Below are positions 11,760 through 23,149 of a DNA stretch of 64,000 bases, one piece after another. The stretch comes from Hyphodiscus hymeniophilus. Lineage: Eukaryota; Ascomycota; Leotiomycetes; Helotiales; Hyphodiscaceae. Within the stretch, counting starts at the first letter, position 1. Each line of letters starts with the position of its first letter. The position numbers and the translations under genes are program-made. The stretch spans positions 1,054,001-1,118,000 of the forward strand of contig VNKQ01000002.1 of assembly GCA_016508695.1 (NCBI GenBank), given 5' to 3'. The notes below the pieces were generated by a model. It saw only the letters and a list, made by a program, of their open reading frames with translations. It searched no databases and was not told the origin of the DNA.

Positions 11760-12476
11760 ATGTTGCAGTCTCAGTCTCAGTCTCCGTCTTCGTCCCTCCC
11801 GACCCTCTACACCTATTTCCGATCGTCTTGCTCCGCGCGAGTACGCATCGCCTGCCATCTAAAGGGAATTGAGCTCTCCTACATCCATACCAACCTCCTC
11901 CAGGGAGAGCAACACTCGTCAGAGTACAGAACGACCAATCCCTGCGCAACAGTCCCAACCTTGGTGATACCGGCTGATTTGCCGCATAACAACACCAGCA
12001 TACCCATCGTCATCCGCCAATCCGTCGCCATCCTTGAATTCCTTGAAGAGTATCCAGCGTATGCGCACACACCAAAGCTCCTACCAGATGATCCTGTTGC
12101 TCGTGCAGAAGTCCGGGAGCTCGTCAACATCATTTGTGAGGACGTGCAACCTGCCTCGAACCAGTACATACTAAAAATGGTGGATGCGTTGAATGGCGAC
12201 AAGGGCAACTGGGCTAAGCAGGTCATCAGCAGAGGTTTCGGTGCGTACGAAGAATTGCTAAAGAGCTATTCGGGCAAATTTTCGTTTGGTGACAAGGTCT
12301 CAATGGCGGACGTGTGCATGGCGCCGGCTGTGGATGCCGCACTGCGGTGGGGGGTAGATATGGACGCTTTCCCCCTCACGAGGAGGGTTTATGAGACTGT
12401 GAGAGTGCTGGAGCCTTTCCTAAAGGGGGATTGGAGGCATCAGGACGATACTCTAGAGGAGTTCCGAACCTTGTGA
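11760..12476 (+). CDS. maiA: Maleylacetoacetate isomerase (zeta-class glutathione transferase)
   Basis: This glutathione-dependent enzyme isomerises maleylacetoacetate to fumarylacetoacetate, linking the dioxygenase and the hydrolase of this cluster. It is a single exon of 238 residues; zeta GSTs are usually 210-230, and the excess is the Ser/Gln-rich leader before LPTLYTYFRSSCSARVRIA. The SSCSxRVRIA motif contains the catalytic serines for glutathione activation. NPCATVPTLVI and an RQSVAILEFLEEYP segment follow the GST N-domain pattern. The C-domain contains GDKVSMADVCMAPAVDAA, matching the conserved SxADxxLxPQ helix, although PQ is replaced by PA. Maleylpyruvate isomerase activity is a possible alternative because the families overlap. 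Confidence 0.93.
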   Translation: MLQSQSQSPSSSLPTLYTYFRSSCSARVRIACHLKGIELSYIHTNLLQGEQHSSEYRTTNPCATVPTLVIPADLPHNNTSIPIVIRQSVAILEFLEEYPAYAHTPKLLPDDPVARAEVRELVNIICEDVQPASNQYILKMVDALNGDKGNWAKQVISRGFGAYEELLKSYSGKFSFGDKVSMADVCMAPAVDAALRWGVDMDAFPLTRRVYETVRVLEPFLKGDWRHQDDTLEEFRTL

Positions 12477-13383
12477 GAGGAAGCCGGCGGAGAGCGGCGT
12501 AGTGAGTAACTTGCAGGCTATTAGCACACTACTTGGGACATCTGTTGTAAACAAGCTGACGATATATATTCGGACCAACCTCAGCACCCTTCGGGTGCCT
12601 TACTTGATTTAGTTTGTGGTGGAAGGTTGCGCTACTTGAAGCTTTCATTCAGATTAACTTTTAAACAAGATTGTCCGAAATCCTCATAACAGCGGAACAT
12701 TTCCTTAACCCATCCTGGCTGGTGTGGACATATCGCTTCAACCAGAGCGATGTTGAAATAATAAGGAGGCACAATCGGCGATGAACAGAACACCCGAGTA
12801 TGAGGTTTTCTTGAATACTCGAGTAGCGCAAAATGCCAATTTCTGGTGCATCCGATCATACCTGAATAGTTTTGAAGAGGCTCTGAGGATAACTGAACAC
12901 CTGTCTGGTCTTCCTCTCAAGAGGATAAAAAACCATGTTGCTGTGTTGTGATTATTCGCTGCTTTCCTAGTGGCGTATCTTGTGTGAGCCTGCGATTAAT
13001 TGGTGGTTCAGAGGTTGTGAGTTCCCCCGAGACTGACCACCGCAATCATCCTTGACTTGTTTGTTTTACTTCAGGGACTCTTGTAGAATTTTGACGACGA
13101 GGTGCAGAAGAATCTCGTCAACTAGGCGCGGGCATAAAACAACAACCGGCACAAAGTACCTTACTCGAGTACCAGTACGGTAACGTGACCGACTGACTCT
13201 CGCCCTCGGCACGATTCCCGAGCACAATTCCGTCTTCAACATCCGAACTTCGAACAACCACTAAGTGCCACCGCACTCCTTCTATCCTTTTCTTTTTCTC
13301 TTTTCAAACCTGGGCATAAATATCACTTTGTACGCTATGCGGCGATCATAAATTGCAGTTTTTAATTTTTGCATTTTAGCGTC
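12477..13383. other. Intergenic spacer at the cluster boundary
   Basis: This 907 bp stretch separates the aromatic cluster from an unrelated housekeeping gene. Only short overlapping open frames without recognisable sequence are present. The last 150 bp are pyrimidine-rich (TTCTTTTTCTCTTTTC near 13286) as expected just before an ascomycete start site. Confidence 0.6.
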
Positions 13384-15219
13384 ATGACGAAACTCTCTCG
13401 CCCTATACGGCGGCTACTTTTACACGACCGTTCCAGAGACTACACTCCTCAGACCCTCAGAAGAGACTTATGTCTGCAATGCCGGAAGCAGCTGCATATC
13501 GGACATGTGAGGAGGTCAGGTCCGCAGGAACCGCTGCTACTGGGGAGCTGCAGGAGATTGAACGCTGCCCGAGGGCCAGTGTTTACCTCCCCCACCACAT
13601 TCATCGCGGGACAGAGGAGAGGCCTCGCAACTGTTCACAATGGTATGGGAGTGATTGTTTATAGAGCCAAGGCGGATCTAAGAGAAGACTAGTAAATCGA
13701 GACGATCGAGGTCCAATGGCCGAATACGACGATAGAGTAGCAAGCGGTCGACTAAGGGATGATGAGCACCAGAGAGGTCAGTCGGCCGCGAGAAGACCAG
13801 GGCAATGATTGATAAGCTTTTAGGCATCATACAAAGTCTGCAACACCTCCATGATGAACTCCGCCACTACACTGCGCCGCCCGTTGTACATCCCACTCTC
13901 GAGTCCCTCAAACCCGAACCCAAGTCCATATTCGGCCGGTTGTTCAAACAGGGCAAGAAGGAGAAGCCTTTAGCAGAGATCCCAGACAATCTTCCGCGAG
14001 GTTTGTACTTATATGGCGATGTGGGAAGCGGGAAAACAATGTTGATGGACATGTTCTACGAGACACTTCCCAGCAGCGTCACATCGAAAACAAGGATACA
14101 TTTCCACAACTTCATGCAGGATGTGCACAAGCGGCTTCATAAGATGAAAATGGAGCATGGGAACGATGTAGATGGCGTACCATTTATTGCGGCAGATATA
14201 GCTGAGAAGGGGAATGTTTTATGCTTTGACGAGTTTCAATGTACAGACGTTGCTGATGCCATGATATTGAGAAGGTCGGATGTCCCGTCAGCTCAATTTG
14301 AAGTTCAAAATAGACTAATGTCGGCAACAGGTTATTGGAGTCATTAATGTCCCACGGAGTCGTCCTTGTCACAACGTCCAATCGGCATCCAGACGAGCTC
14401 TACAAGAACGGCATTCAGCGCGAATCATTTATACCCTGCATAAATCTCCTCAAAAACCGTCTACACGTAATCAACCTGGACTCGCCGACCGACTACCGCA
14501 AGATCCCCCGCCCTCCCTCCGGCGTCTATCACTCACCACTGGATTCCCACGCTTCGTCTCATGCGGAGAAATGGTTTCGATTTTTGGGGGATCCGCAGCA
14601 GGACAAGCCGCGCTCAGAAACACAGCGTGTATGGGGACGTGAAATACATGTTCCGAAAGTCAGCGGGAAGGCGGCTATGTTCACATTTGATGAACTAATT
14701 GGGAGACCTACCAGTGCGGCGGACTACATCGAACTTATGCGTAGCTACGATGCTTTCATCGTTACCAACGTCCCAGGTATGACACACCAGCAGCGAGATC
14801 TCGCCCGTCGCTTCATCACATTTATTGACGCGGTCTACGAATCACGGGCGAAACTCGTGCTTACTACTGCGGTGCCGCTCACTCAACTTTTCTTATCCAA
14901 GGATGAATTGCGGGACACCATCAAGAAAGAGAAGGATGATCGAAAGGGGCAAAAGGAAGAAATTGAAGGAGAAGGTTTGGATGATACGATGCGTATGATG
15001 ATGGATGACTTGGGAATGAATATGAGCATGTTGAAGAACAGCAATATGTTCAGTGGGGATGAAGAACGTTTTGCGTTCGCAAGAGCGTTGAGTAGATTGG
15101 CAGAGATGGGGAGCCAGGAGTGGGTTGAGCGCGGGATGGGATTGGAGCATAAGGGAGGGAAGCAGGAGAAGGATTCTTGGGACAAAGTCAGGAGTCGACA
15201 AATGGAAGATAGCATGTGA
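13384..15219 (+). CDS. afg1: AFG1/LACE1-type mitochondrial AAA ATPase
   Basis: This is the fungal homologue of yeast Afg1, a mitochondrial inner-membrane ATPase linked to turnover or assembly of respiratory-chain subunits. Exons 13384-13642, 13711-13776, 13824-14274 and 14331-15219 join to 554 residues. The basic, serine-poor N-terminus looks like a mitochondrial presequence. The family start GPMAEYDDRVASGRLRDDEH crosses introns 1 and 2. Walker A is GDVGSGKTMLMD and Walker B is VLCFDEFQCTD. Downstream come VLVTTSNRHPDELYKNG and FIPCINLL, both diagnostic of AFG1. The C-terminus contains ELMRSYDAFIVTNVPGM and a charged segment that may be coiled. The first intron acceptor (GATCGAG) is unusual but required for frame. 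Confidence 0.94.
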
Positions 15220-15709
15220 AGTAAATGCTTTGGAGAACGCACAATTGGATACATGGTCGGGGGTTGTTGATATGCGTATATACCCGGATTTAGATAAAGA
15301 TTTGCTATTATTGAGTAAGCAATCCATATATAAGAGAAGAGGTGGTCATTGTGTCGCAATACGTCGGGGTAGTCCCCTCCTTCACTCAATCTGGCTCAAG
15401 ACCGCAAAGCAGACTTCATATAGGTGGCTGAATCTGGAATAATTCAAGCGAATCATTTCTCCCCTTTTTAAGAAATCTAGATCTGCATAGCCTTACATTT
15501 CCCTTGGCCGTGTCAAAGAAGGCTGAGACATAGGTTTTCAATGGTCAGGTTGTCGCTTGCTGTAAGCCACAGTTTTCAGCTTCTTCGTGCTCACCCAGCA
15601 TGAGTGTATTCTCATATATTTCACCTGCAGCCATGCCTTCATGATCTTGTTATCGGTAAATCATATCTGTAGCTTCAATTCCTCTCAAACCTGCTTATTG
15701 AGATGCATC
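15220..15709. other. Intergenic spacer
   Basis: This 490 bp stretch has no supported gene. It holds the AFG1 3' end and the likely promoter of the membrane protein gene that follows on the same strand. Confidence 0.55.
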
Positions 15710-17993
15710 ATGGACCAAATTGGAAAGCATGAAGCGAGCGTCCTCCTAAGTAAGGAGCCCACACGGCCCCATGGAGATGTTGTAGCTGACTAGCCAGCTT
15801 CGTCCCCCTCACCAGGACACACAGATTTTACCAAACCACTTGCATCTCGCAAGTTCTACAAACCGTGGATCCTTCGAATACCAGTCTTATTATTCTTGCT
15901 TGCAATAGTTCTCGCTTTGATTGGCGCCATTGAATATGCATTTCACGTTCTCCCACAGGTGGGGAGCAATGGCTTTGTCAAAGCCATTGACCGCAAAATT
16001 GACGATTACCTTCCCAACGATAGGCGTCAAGTCATTGCTCGTGATGGTGATTACTATATTTCGACTATCACTACGACGTAAGCATTGCCAAGATCGTCCA
16101 GAATTTTCAAATCTGGGGTCGTTGCCACCATATTGATATTCAAACAGCGTCGGCGGAACCAAAGAAACACTTGCGGTCTCCTACGCACCTTCGGCCTGCC
16201 CACCTGGGGAAGTTTGCGCACCTCCTCCAGAATATTGGCTTCCAGTTGGCACTGTGACGGTCGAAACTGATCACATTCCGGTATCCACAACCGCACCACC
16301 TACCGTTACAAGCGCACCAGCGCCTAGCCTCTGGCTTGGTATTGGTGAGACTGTAACGCTGCCATCAGGATCCACAGGGTTGTCAACGACTACAATTACT
16401 CTTTCCTCAACGACGATATATCAGGTCACCACATACACGTCGACTCCAGGGCCTTATGTATTTACGAGTGGAAACTATTTTGTTGGGGCTTTCCTGCCCA
16501 CTCTCTTGGCTGTTTTGTTTGCTTACCCCTGGCTCATCATAGATGCCAAAGTCCGGAGGTTGGAACCATTTCACCAGCTCACCAACAATAATGGGGCAGC
16601 GGCGGGCAGGACACTCTGCGTTGACTACTCATATCAGCTCACAGCACCGTTCAAAGCTATCACCTGGGGTCACTTAGCCCCAGTTTTGACATCTACGCTC
16701 AGTATCTCTGCGCTACTGATTACTCCTTTGGCGCCGGAGACGGTATCGATTCGAATGGAAGGTAAATGCAACGCGACCACTACAGGATGTGTGCCATCTT
16801 TGAGCATGTACCCAACTGCCGGTCGTTTAGTTCAGACTCTATTGTGCATCATGGCGGTCGCAATAATTATTCTCATTATCCATATGTTTCGATACACCAC
16901 TGGTATTTTCGCAGAAGCATCGAGTATCGCCGGCATTGCGACTCTATTCCAACACCCCGATATAGTGGACGACTTACGACAAGCTGGGGGTTCTTCCACT
17001 GCTTCGGTGCTGCATCAACAGAGATATCTAGCCAAAGGTCGATATCGACTGGATTTCTACCGCGATCAAGATGGTTTGGATAAATATGGGATCATACCAG
17101 AACGCTGCAAAGAGCAGACATCATATCCTGTTCAGAAAACCGGACAAGTCTCGACTCGGCAGGTAGATCATGCCAGTTTCGAAGGGAATATCAAATTCAA
17201 ACGATCCCATTTTGCTGGAGCCATTGGACTCATCTGTTTCCTCTTGGCTCTCCTAGCAATCATCGTCTACTAAAGTTGGTATACTCCCACAGCGGATTCG
17301 AGCGCTTCATGGACAGCGAGGGATTTGGACCTAAATTTCTCTTCACAGCTGTTGGCGTTGCCATCAAACTGTACTGGAGCGCAATATTCAAAGGTAAGAC
17401 TTACTACCATCAGCATGAGTTCGGCGTAACCGAATGTCAACTAACTTTTCACCACAGACGTTACACAACTTGACGCCTACAGGAATCTTGCCAAGCGTAA
17501 TGCCAATGCAAGAAATTCCATTCTTATCACCCCTTACTCGGTTCCTTTAACAGCAATTCCACGAACCATTGCACACGGGCGTATCTTCACCGCGCTTGTC
17601 GCTGTCGTGGCATTCCTGGCCGATGCCCTAACGATCACGCTGTCTAACATCCATTTCAAAACAGGGACCACTTACACTGCTTACACGGTTTGTACCTGGT
17701 TGAGTTGTTCGATTATAGCACTGATGCTTATCACTCTCATCGCTCTGGTCTTCCGCCGTCAGCCCGACTTACCAATGGCGCCGAGCACGATAGCTGCTAT
17801 TCTTTCGCTACTATGTTGGTCTTCCATCCCTGCTCGATTGGGCGATATGGTTATGATGGGTGAGATGGAGCGGAACAAAATTATTGAAACAATGAGTCTG
17901 AGGTATGGAATCGGTGAAGTGAGAGACGAGAATGGACAAGTCGTTGTTGGGGTGGAGGTCGAGCACACGGCCGCGTATGATGGATCAGGATGA
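15710..17993 (+). CDS. DUF3433 multi-pass membrane protein, with apparent frameshift
   Basis: This is a fungal membrane protein of unknown function. Exons are 15710-15749, 15816-16077, 16148-17393 and 17458-17993. After a short cytosolic head, ILRIPVLLFLLAIVLALIGA forms the first membrane segment. A Ser/Thr-rich, probably extracellular segment follows (16254-16460), then FLPTLLAVLFAYPWLIID, typical of DUF3433, and further helices. The frame stops at 17271 in AIIVY, yet SGFERFMDSEGFGPKFLFTA continues at once in another frame, and both halves belong to the same family pattern. One missing base near 17265-17290 would give 2085 bp and 694 residues. No intron with correct phase fits. The end of the protein carries more helices and an acidic tail. 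Many family members have two DUF3433 repeats and are longer. Confidence 0.82.
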
Positions 17994-18723
17994 TAGGCAA
18001 TGGAGGGTCTCGGCGTTGTATGACATATCAGTGGATCTTTGGCGTCATACCGTTATTGAAAAATCATCGACTCTTCCCCAAGTCCACTTCACCCGAGAAC
18101 TCGAAGTCAGTTCATCGAGTCTTTTGACAATTTTTTTTTCTTGTACCTTACCTCACTCCAGCGTTCTGATTTGGACAATCAGCTTTCTTTTCTTTTCCCT
18201 TCCCTATATGAGAAAATTATACATGTACGCTTTAAGCACCAACTCATCTGGTGACAAATGGGCCTCAATTGTTTCAATAGCATATTCAACCCGGCTGGTG
18301 TTGGAGCGTGTCGAGGTCGACCGTTTTACAGTTACTGGGCGTACCGTAAGCGAACGGTTCCAGGCGGGTTTCTAGTCACAAACTTCTTCTTCACGAGTAT
18401 ACTAATCTCTCAGAGCTTCCAGTGAGGGGTGGGTTGAGAGGCAGATTTGACATATTGCTGATGGTTTGGGGATTCCGCCAAGTCCATCCACAGTGATTCC
18501 CTCGCTTCAGCTGTTATGGATTCGGAGCAGGGACGAGAAACCTTAATCATTTCCGCTATGCTAGTCGGACCTGTACGCAGTACAAGCCCTCCACTGTATG
18601 CTACCAAAACAGAGCAGACCGCTTAATGCACCCGACTGTGAATGCAAAAACGCTATGCGAGAGTTGCCACCCATACTTGAACAATAATCTTGAACAATAA
18701 TCATACATCAATGATACACTCCT
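17994..18723. other. Convergent intergenic spacer
   Basis: The 730 bp lie between the 3' ends of the DUF3433 and GYF genes. Short open frames on both strands show no recognisable protein. A nine-T run lies around 18130, and a near-direct repeat of CTTGAACAATAAT occurs at about 18677-18702. Confidence 0.5.
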
Positions 18724-21700
18724 TTACTTCTTTCCCCTCTTCTTATTAGGGATGACTTTGAAACCCGCAGTTGGGTCTTCCTTAGGTGGCCCCTTCTTGG
18801 CGACCTCATTCCATCCACCGGATCCAGCAGGGGAGAATCCATTTCCAGAGCCAGAGTTTGAGGGTTCAACAACTCCTTTGTCAGCAAGCTTACGGCGTCG
18901 GATAAACTCCTCGGCAAAGTGACGACCATCCATCAATTGAGAACTGGAATAGACAGCATCCGTGATAGCCTCCAAAGGGAATCCAGAGATCATGGAAACG
19001 AAATTGTCGACTACTCAAAGATTAGCATAGAACCACGATTTAAGCAATATCAATAAGTACCATCAACATCAGTGTTCAATCCCTTTGATAATGTCGCCTT
19101 TGCCCATTTGTTAAACTCATCTTTCGCAGTGGTCAGACCAGTCTGCCCTGACGTGACACTACGCAAGGCTGGAGCAGGGCGAACAGGGCGAGGAGAAACT
19201 GCAGGAGCGGTTGCACTGCTGGCGGCTCGGACAGATTGTGGAATCACGGCAGCGGGACCGGTCGGAATTTTTACCTTTCCACCGGCTCCAACAGTTGACC
19301 ATGATCCTCCAAGAGCTGGGATTGCAGCTGTAGGCTTGCTCGCAAGTTCTGCGTAACGTTTACCACCAGATATTGATGTGACCGGCTGCGCAGCAGCTGA
19401 AGCCGCGGCGAGCCGCTTCTTGCGAGCTTCTTCCTCTCTTTGAATGTCACTCAAAGTCTTGGCGGCAGACTTGCTGGGAGCTTGGGTCTTAGGAGCAGCA
19501 GCTAAAGTCCAGGCCGAGACAGTGCTTGGAGTGACAGGTGATGCAGTGTTTCCCCAGGTAGATGAAGTTGGCAATCCGGGGGCTGGCGCAGCTGGCTGGT
19601 TTGTGAGAATCTTTCTTTCCTGCTCAAGCTGAACACGGCGAGAAGCTGAGGCAGCTTCCTCCTGCTTAGCGGCCTGTTTGGCTTCAAGTTCCTGAATCTC
19701 CTTCAGAGAAGGGCCTTTAGAGCCCTCGCTTTGCTCCTTTGCCCATGGCGCAACAGATGGCGGAGCAGCAACTTCGGGAGTCTCAGATCGAGATCTGATT
19801 CCCACATTTAGAGCTTCTGGAAGATTAGATCGACCTCTCTGGGCAGTTGGCGCGGGAAGAGGAGTAGTGGAAGTCGGTGGTGGTGGAAATGGCATTGGCA
19901 TGTTGAGATTGACCTTGCCCCATGGAGACTCTGGTTGATCGGCAGGGATAGGCGATTCTTTGGCAGATGCAGCCTTCTGGACTTGCTGAGTGAGAGAGAG
20001 AACCTCTGGTGATTGGATTTCATGTTCTTCCTCTAAGCGGTCCTGCTGGGCTTCTTGGTGGTGACCTTGAGGGGGACCGATCGGCTCACTGGCCATGTTT
20101 GCGGATGACTGGCCAGCTTCTTCAAGGTCATGCTGAGCTCTCAGTTGCTGGAACTCGTGAAGACGAGTATTGAAGCTAGGATCGTTCTGACGAAGTTGCT
20201 CTACTCTAGCCATCTCTCGTTGTGCGTCTGATTGTTGACCGAAAAGTGCGTTGATTTGTTGTGCATGAGTTGGTTGAGCTCCTGGCGCATTGGGACCGAA
20301 AAGTTCTTGACGATCCTGAAGACTCAGACGACCAAGATCTTCGTCACGAAAAAAGTCCTGTGGTATTCCACTAGTTGGTTGTGTTGGAGCAGGTCTAGAA
20401 GAATCAAAGAAACCACCAACCCCTGGAATTGGACCTTGTTGGGGCATTCCCATAGGCGATGTCATGCTTCCAAAGCTAGGTTGGCTGTGCAAACTACTAG
20501 CACTTCCTTGGTGATGAAGCCCGGTAGGAAGTCCAGTCATCTGCATTTGCTTCATGTTAACCTGTTGTTGAGCTAAAAACTCTCTTTGACGAGCCATAAG
20601 GTATTGCTCTTCTTGTTTGCGTCTCTCCAGGTTGTTCTGTTGTTCGGCAGTTAAAGTTGTGCCGAAACTTGGGAAAGCCCCCGCAAATGGAGGAAGAACG
20701 GAGCCTGGTTGAGCTCCGCTTCCAGGAGCCACTGCACTTGGTGCAAAGGGCGTCGCAGCTTGAGTCGACGGTGGACCATGTGGAATACCAATTTGAGGGA
20801 CAAGAAACGGCTCTCGCGAATTGCCAATCCGACGAATTAGTTGGCCAAGAGGCTCGAATTCGGTGTCTTCAAGTTTCCTGACAGAAAGATCTGCGGTGAA
20901 GAACGATGCTTTATACCAATCGTGCATTTCCAGGCCGGACCAAGGACCTTGAATCTGGCTATGCGGATCAAGGTAAACCCATCTCATTCTGTCTGGCATA
21001 ACCATCATTCGTTGCTGTGCTGTTGGCAATTGATTAGATGCAGAGTCGGACCCGGATTGAGATTGCTGATAACCAGGCTGAGCTGAGGGCTGCGAAAAGG
21101 AAGTAGCTGGCTGCCCTGGAGCGGTATCGGCTGAAGAAAAAGGGCCCTGGTTGCGGGAGCTCTCTGCTTGAGCAAACATGTCATCGAAGATGCCTCTGCC
21201 TGCTCTCATAGGACTGTCCGTTTCTCGAGAGGGGGGGAAAGCATTACGGCCAATCGCACCAAAGCCACTGCTTTGTCTCAAGTCTCCTCCATCGCCAGTA
21301 CTGTCGTTATCGGCTCCTTGCATCTGTGCTTGCATGGCCGCTGGAAATAAAGAACCCAACTTACTCCCACGTCCTACTGTGCTGCTAGTCTGGCCGAACA
21401 TGCCACCCAATCCGCCGGTGAGACTTGGAGATTGCAGATCTCCCATAGGAGAAAAGATTGAATTTCCGAAAGCACTTGAGAAGGCGGCACGATTCTCACG
21501 ATCTGGCGTTCCACTGGGATTTCCACTTGTCGGCCAACCACCCATGCCTCCAAGGCCACTAAGAGATGAAAGTCCTAGGGAAGGATAGGCCTTAGATGGA
21601 CCGGCACTCGAGTTTTGACTGCGATCGCTACCATCAAATGGCGCACCAGAGAAGTTTCTCGGAATATTACTGAACAGGTTTGGAGCGTGCTCTGGGATGC

Positions 21701-23149
21701 CGCCCAAGCCTTGTCCACGGCCTTGCTGGGCAGGCTCGCCATCAAAACTATCATCGTCATGATCATTTCTGTCCTCAGGAGGACTACGGTATGGGTTCGT
21801 GTCCGAAGGGCTCATCGGACCGTTGTCGGTGTGGTGTCCTTTCGGAGTATGGTGACTCTGTCCGCGAAAGCCAGGCAACTCGGACATTCCGAAATCTCCA
21901 GATACTCCTCTAGTTGGTGTATCAAGTCCTGGGGCCCTTCGCTGAGAGCTGGGAGGACTCGTATCCTGTCCGCCACCCAAAGCCGCACTGCCAGTAGGAG
22001 CATCGTCTCCAAAAGGATCCGTGTCAGTTCGAGGCCTAGGTCTCCATGTCCTTTCTGCAGCTTTGGTTGACGTGTCTTCTGAGCTTTCTTTTGGCATCAG
22101 CTGTGCAAAACGACTTTCTCCCCTCACGGTCCCGTATGCTGGTCGCTTGTCACCAGAGGGCTGATTAGTGGAAGAGCCGGGTATCGCAAAGCTTCCGAAA
22201 TTTCCCATCGGCGACATAGTTGCACTCGGTGGTGCAGCACCCCAAGGAGATGCCGGTCCATTACCGGCAGTGTTGCTGCGCATAAGAGCTCCGAACGATG
22301 AATTATTCTTTGTCTCCTCAGCTCGATCATCGCTTGCGTCTTTCAAGTCTGTAGGTCGTCGGGTCAAGAAAGGAGAGGCTTCATTGCTGAAAAATCGGCC
22401 AGTACCAGCAGGAGATCCCACGCCAGTTATGGAATCGCTTGTTGCTTGTCGGCGAGCAGTTGCAGGCCTGCTTGATGCCGGAGAAGCAAGACCAAAACTA
22501 GAGTTTTGTGCGTGTGATATCGATGTTTTGCGTCCATTCGTGGCTCCTTGCGTATTCGGGTCCTTATTCAAGTTTTGAGGTGGCGGCTTCAAAGGAGAGT
22601 TGACATCACTCGCGAAAGTCTGCCAATATTTAGCATTTGGGAGAGGAAGATGGGCTAGAGACTCACATTTCTCTCCAGTTCGGTCATTTCTTCAAAACTA
22701 ATGGGTTGCACACTGCCATTCGATTCCCAGCAGGTATATGGTCCATGATTATCTCGGCCATCATGAGTTTTACCCCATCCGCGATGGGCGCCGTTTGATT
22801 GACCAGGATTCCAAGATTCAAAGAACAGTCTGGACACATCGCTGTTTGCAGCATCCGAGCTCGGTAATGCCTTGCATATATCAAGGAGCGCTTCTTTGGT
22901 ATAACGAATGTCTGCAGGAGATTCATACGAAGGATTCGCTTGTGGCTGAGGATCTTCCATCTCGGGAGCTGTTGCTTGACTCGAAGAATCTGATTGAGAT
23001 GGCTGGCCGTGCACAGTGCTAGATTGACGTCGTGATAGTATCGCTCCGTTTGACCTACGAGACCTGGATGTCGGCTTAGCATAGTCAAAGAGAGTAAGCG
23101 GTCCTCCTCTGGGAGGCGGGGCGGGGTTATGCAGATTGTCCAGAGCCAT
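18724..23149 (-). CDS. GYF-domain protein (SMY2-like)
   Basis: GYF domains bind proline-rich ligands; yeast Smy2/Syh1 act in mRNA control and vesicle traffic. Exons 23149-22667, 22619-19061 and 19010-18724 give 1442 residues. The GYF domain lies near residues 700-760 and includes WVYLDPHSQIQGPWSGLEMH and DWYKASFF, with the W-x-Y and GPF-type GPW core. The rest is low-complexity: Ser/Gly/Pro/Gln-rich stretches, a Gln-rich, probably coiled segment after the GYF domain (QREFLAQQQVNMKQMQ), and Ala/Pro-rich repeats near the C-terminus. The last exon ends in FKVIPNKKRGKK, a basic tail seen in this fungal family. No upstream in-frame ATG extends the chosen start. The specific partner is unknown. Confidence 0.92.

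Noticed and set aside
17200..17305. Intron joining the two DUF3433 frames
   Set aside because: Branch and acceptor look good, but every upstream GT gives the wrong phase or removes a membrane helix.
19072..22578. Several plus-strand open frames inside the GYF gene
   Set aside because: They are shadows of the minus-strand coding sequence, whose GYF domain and exon phases are clear.
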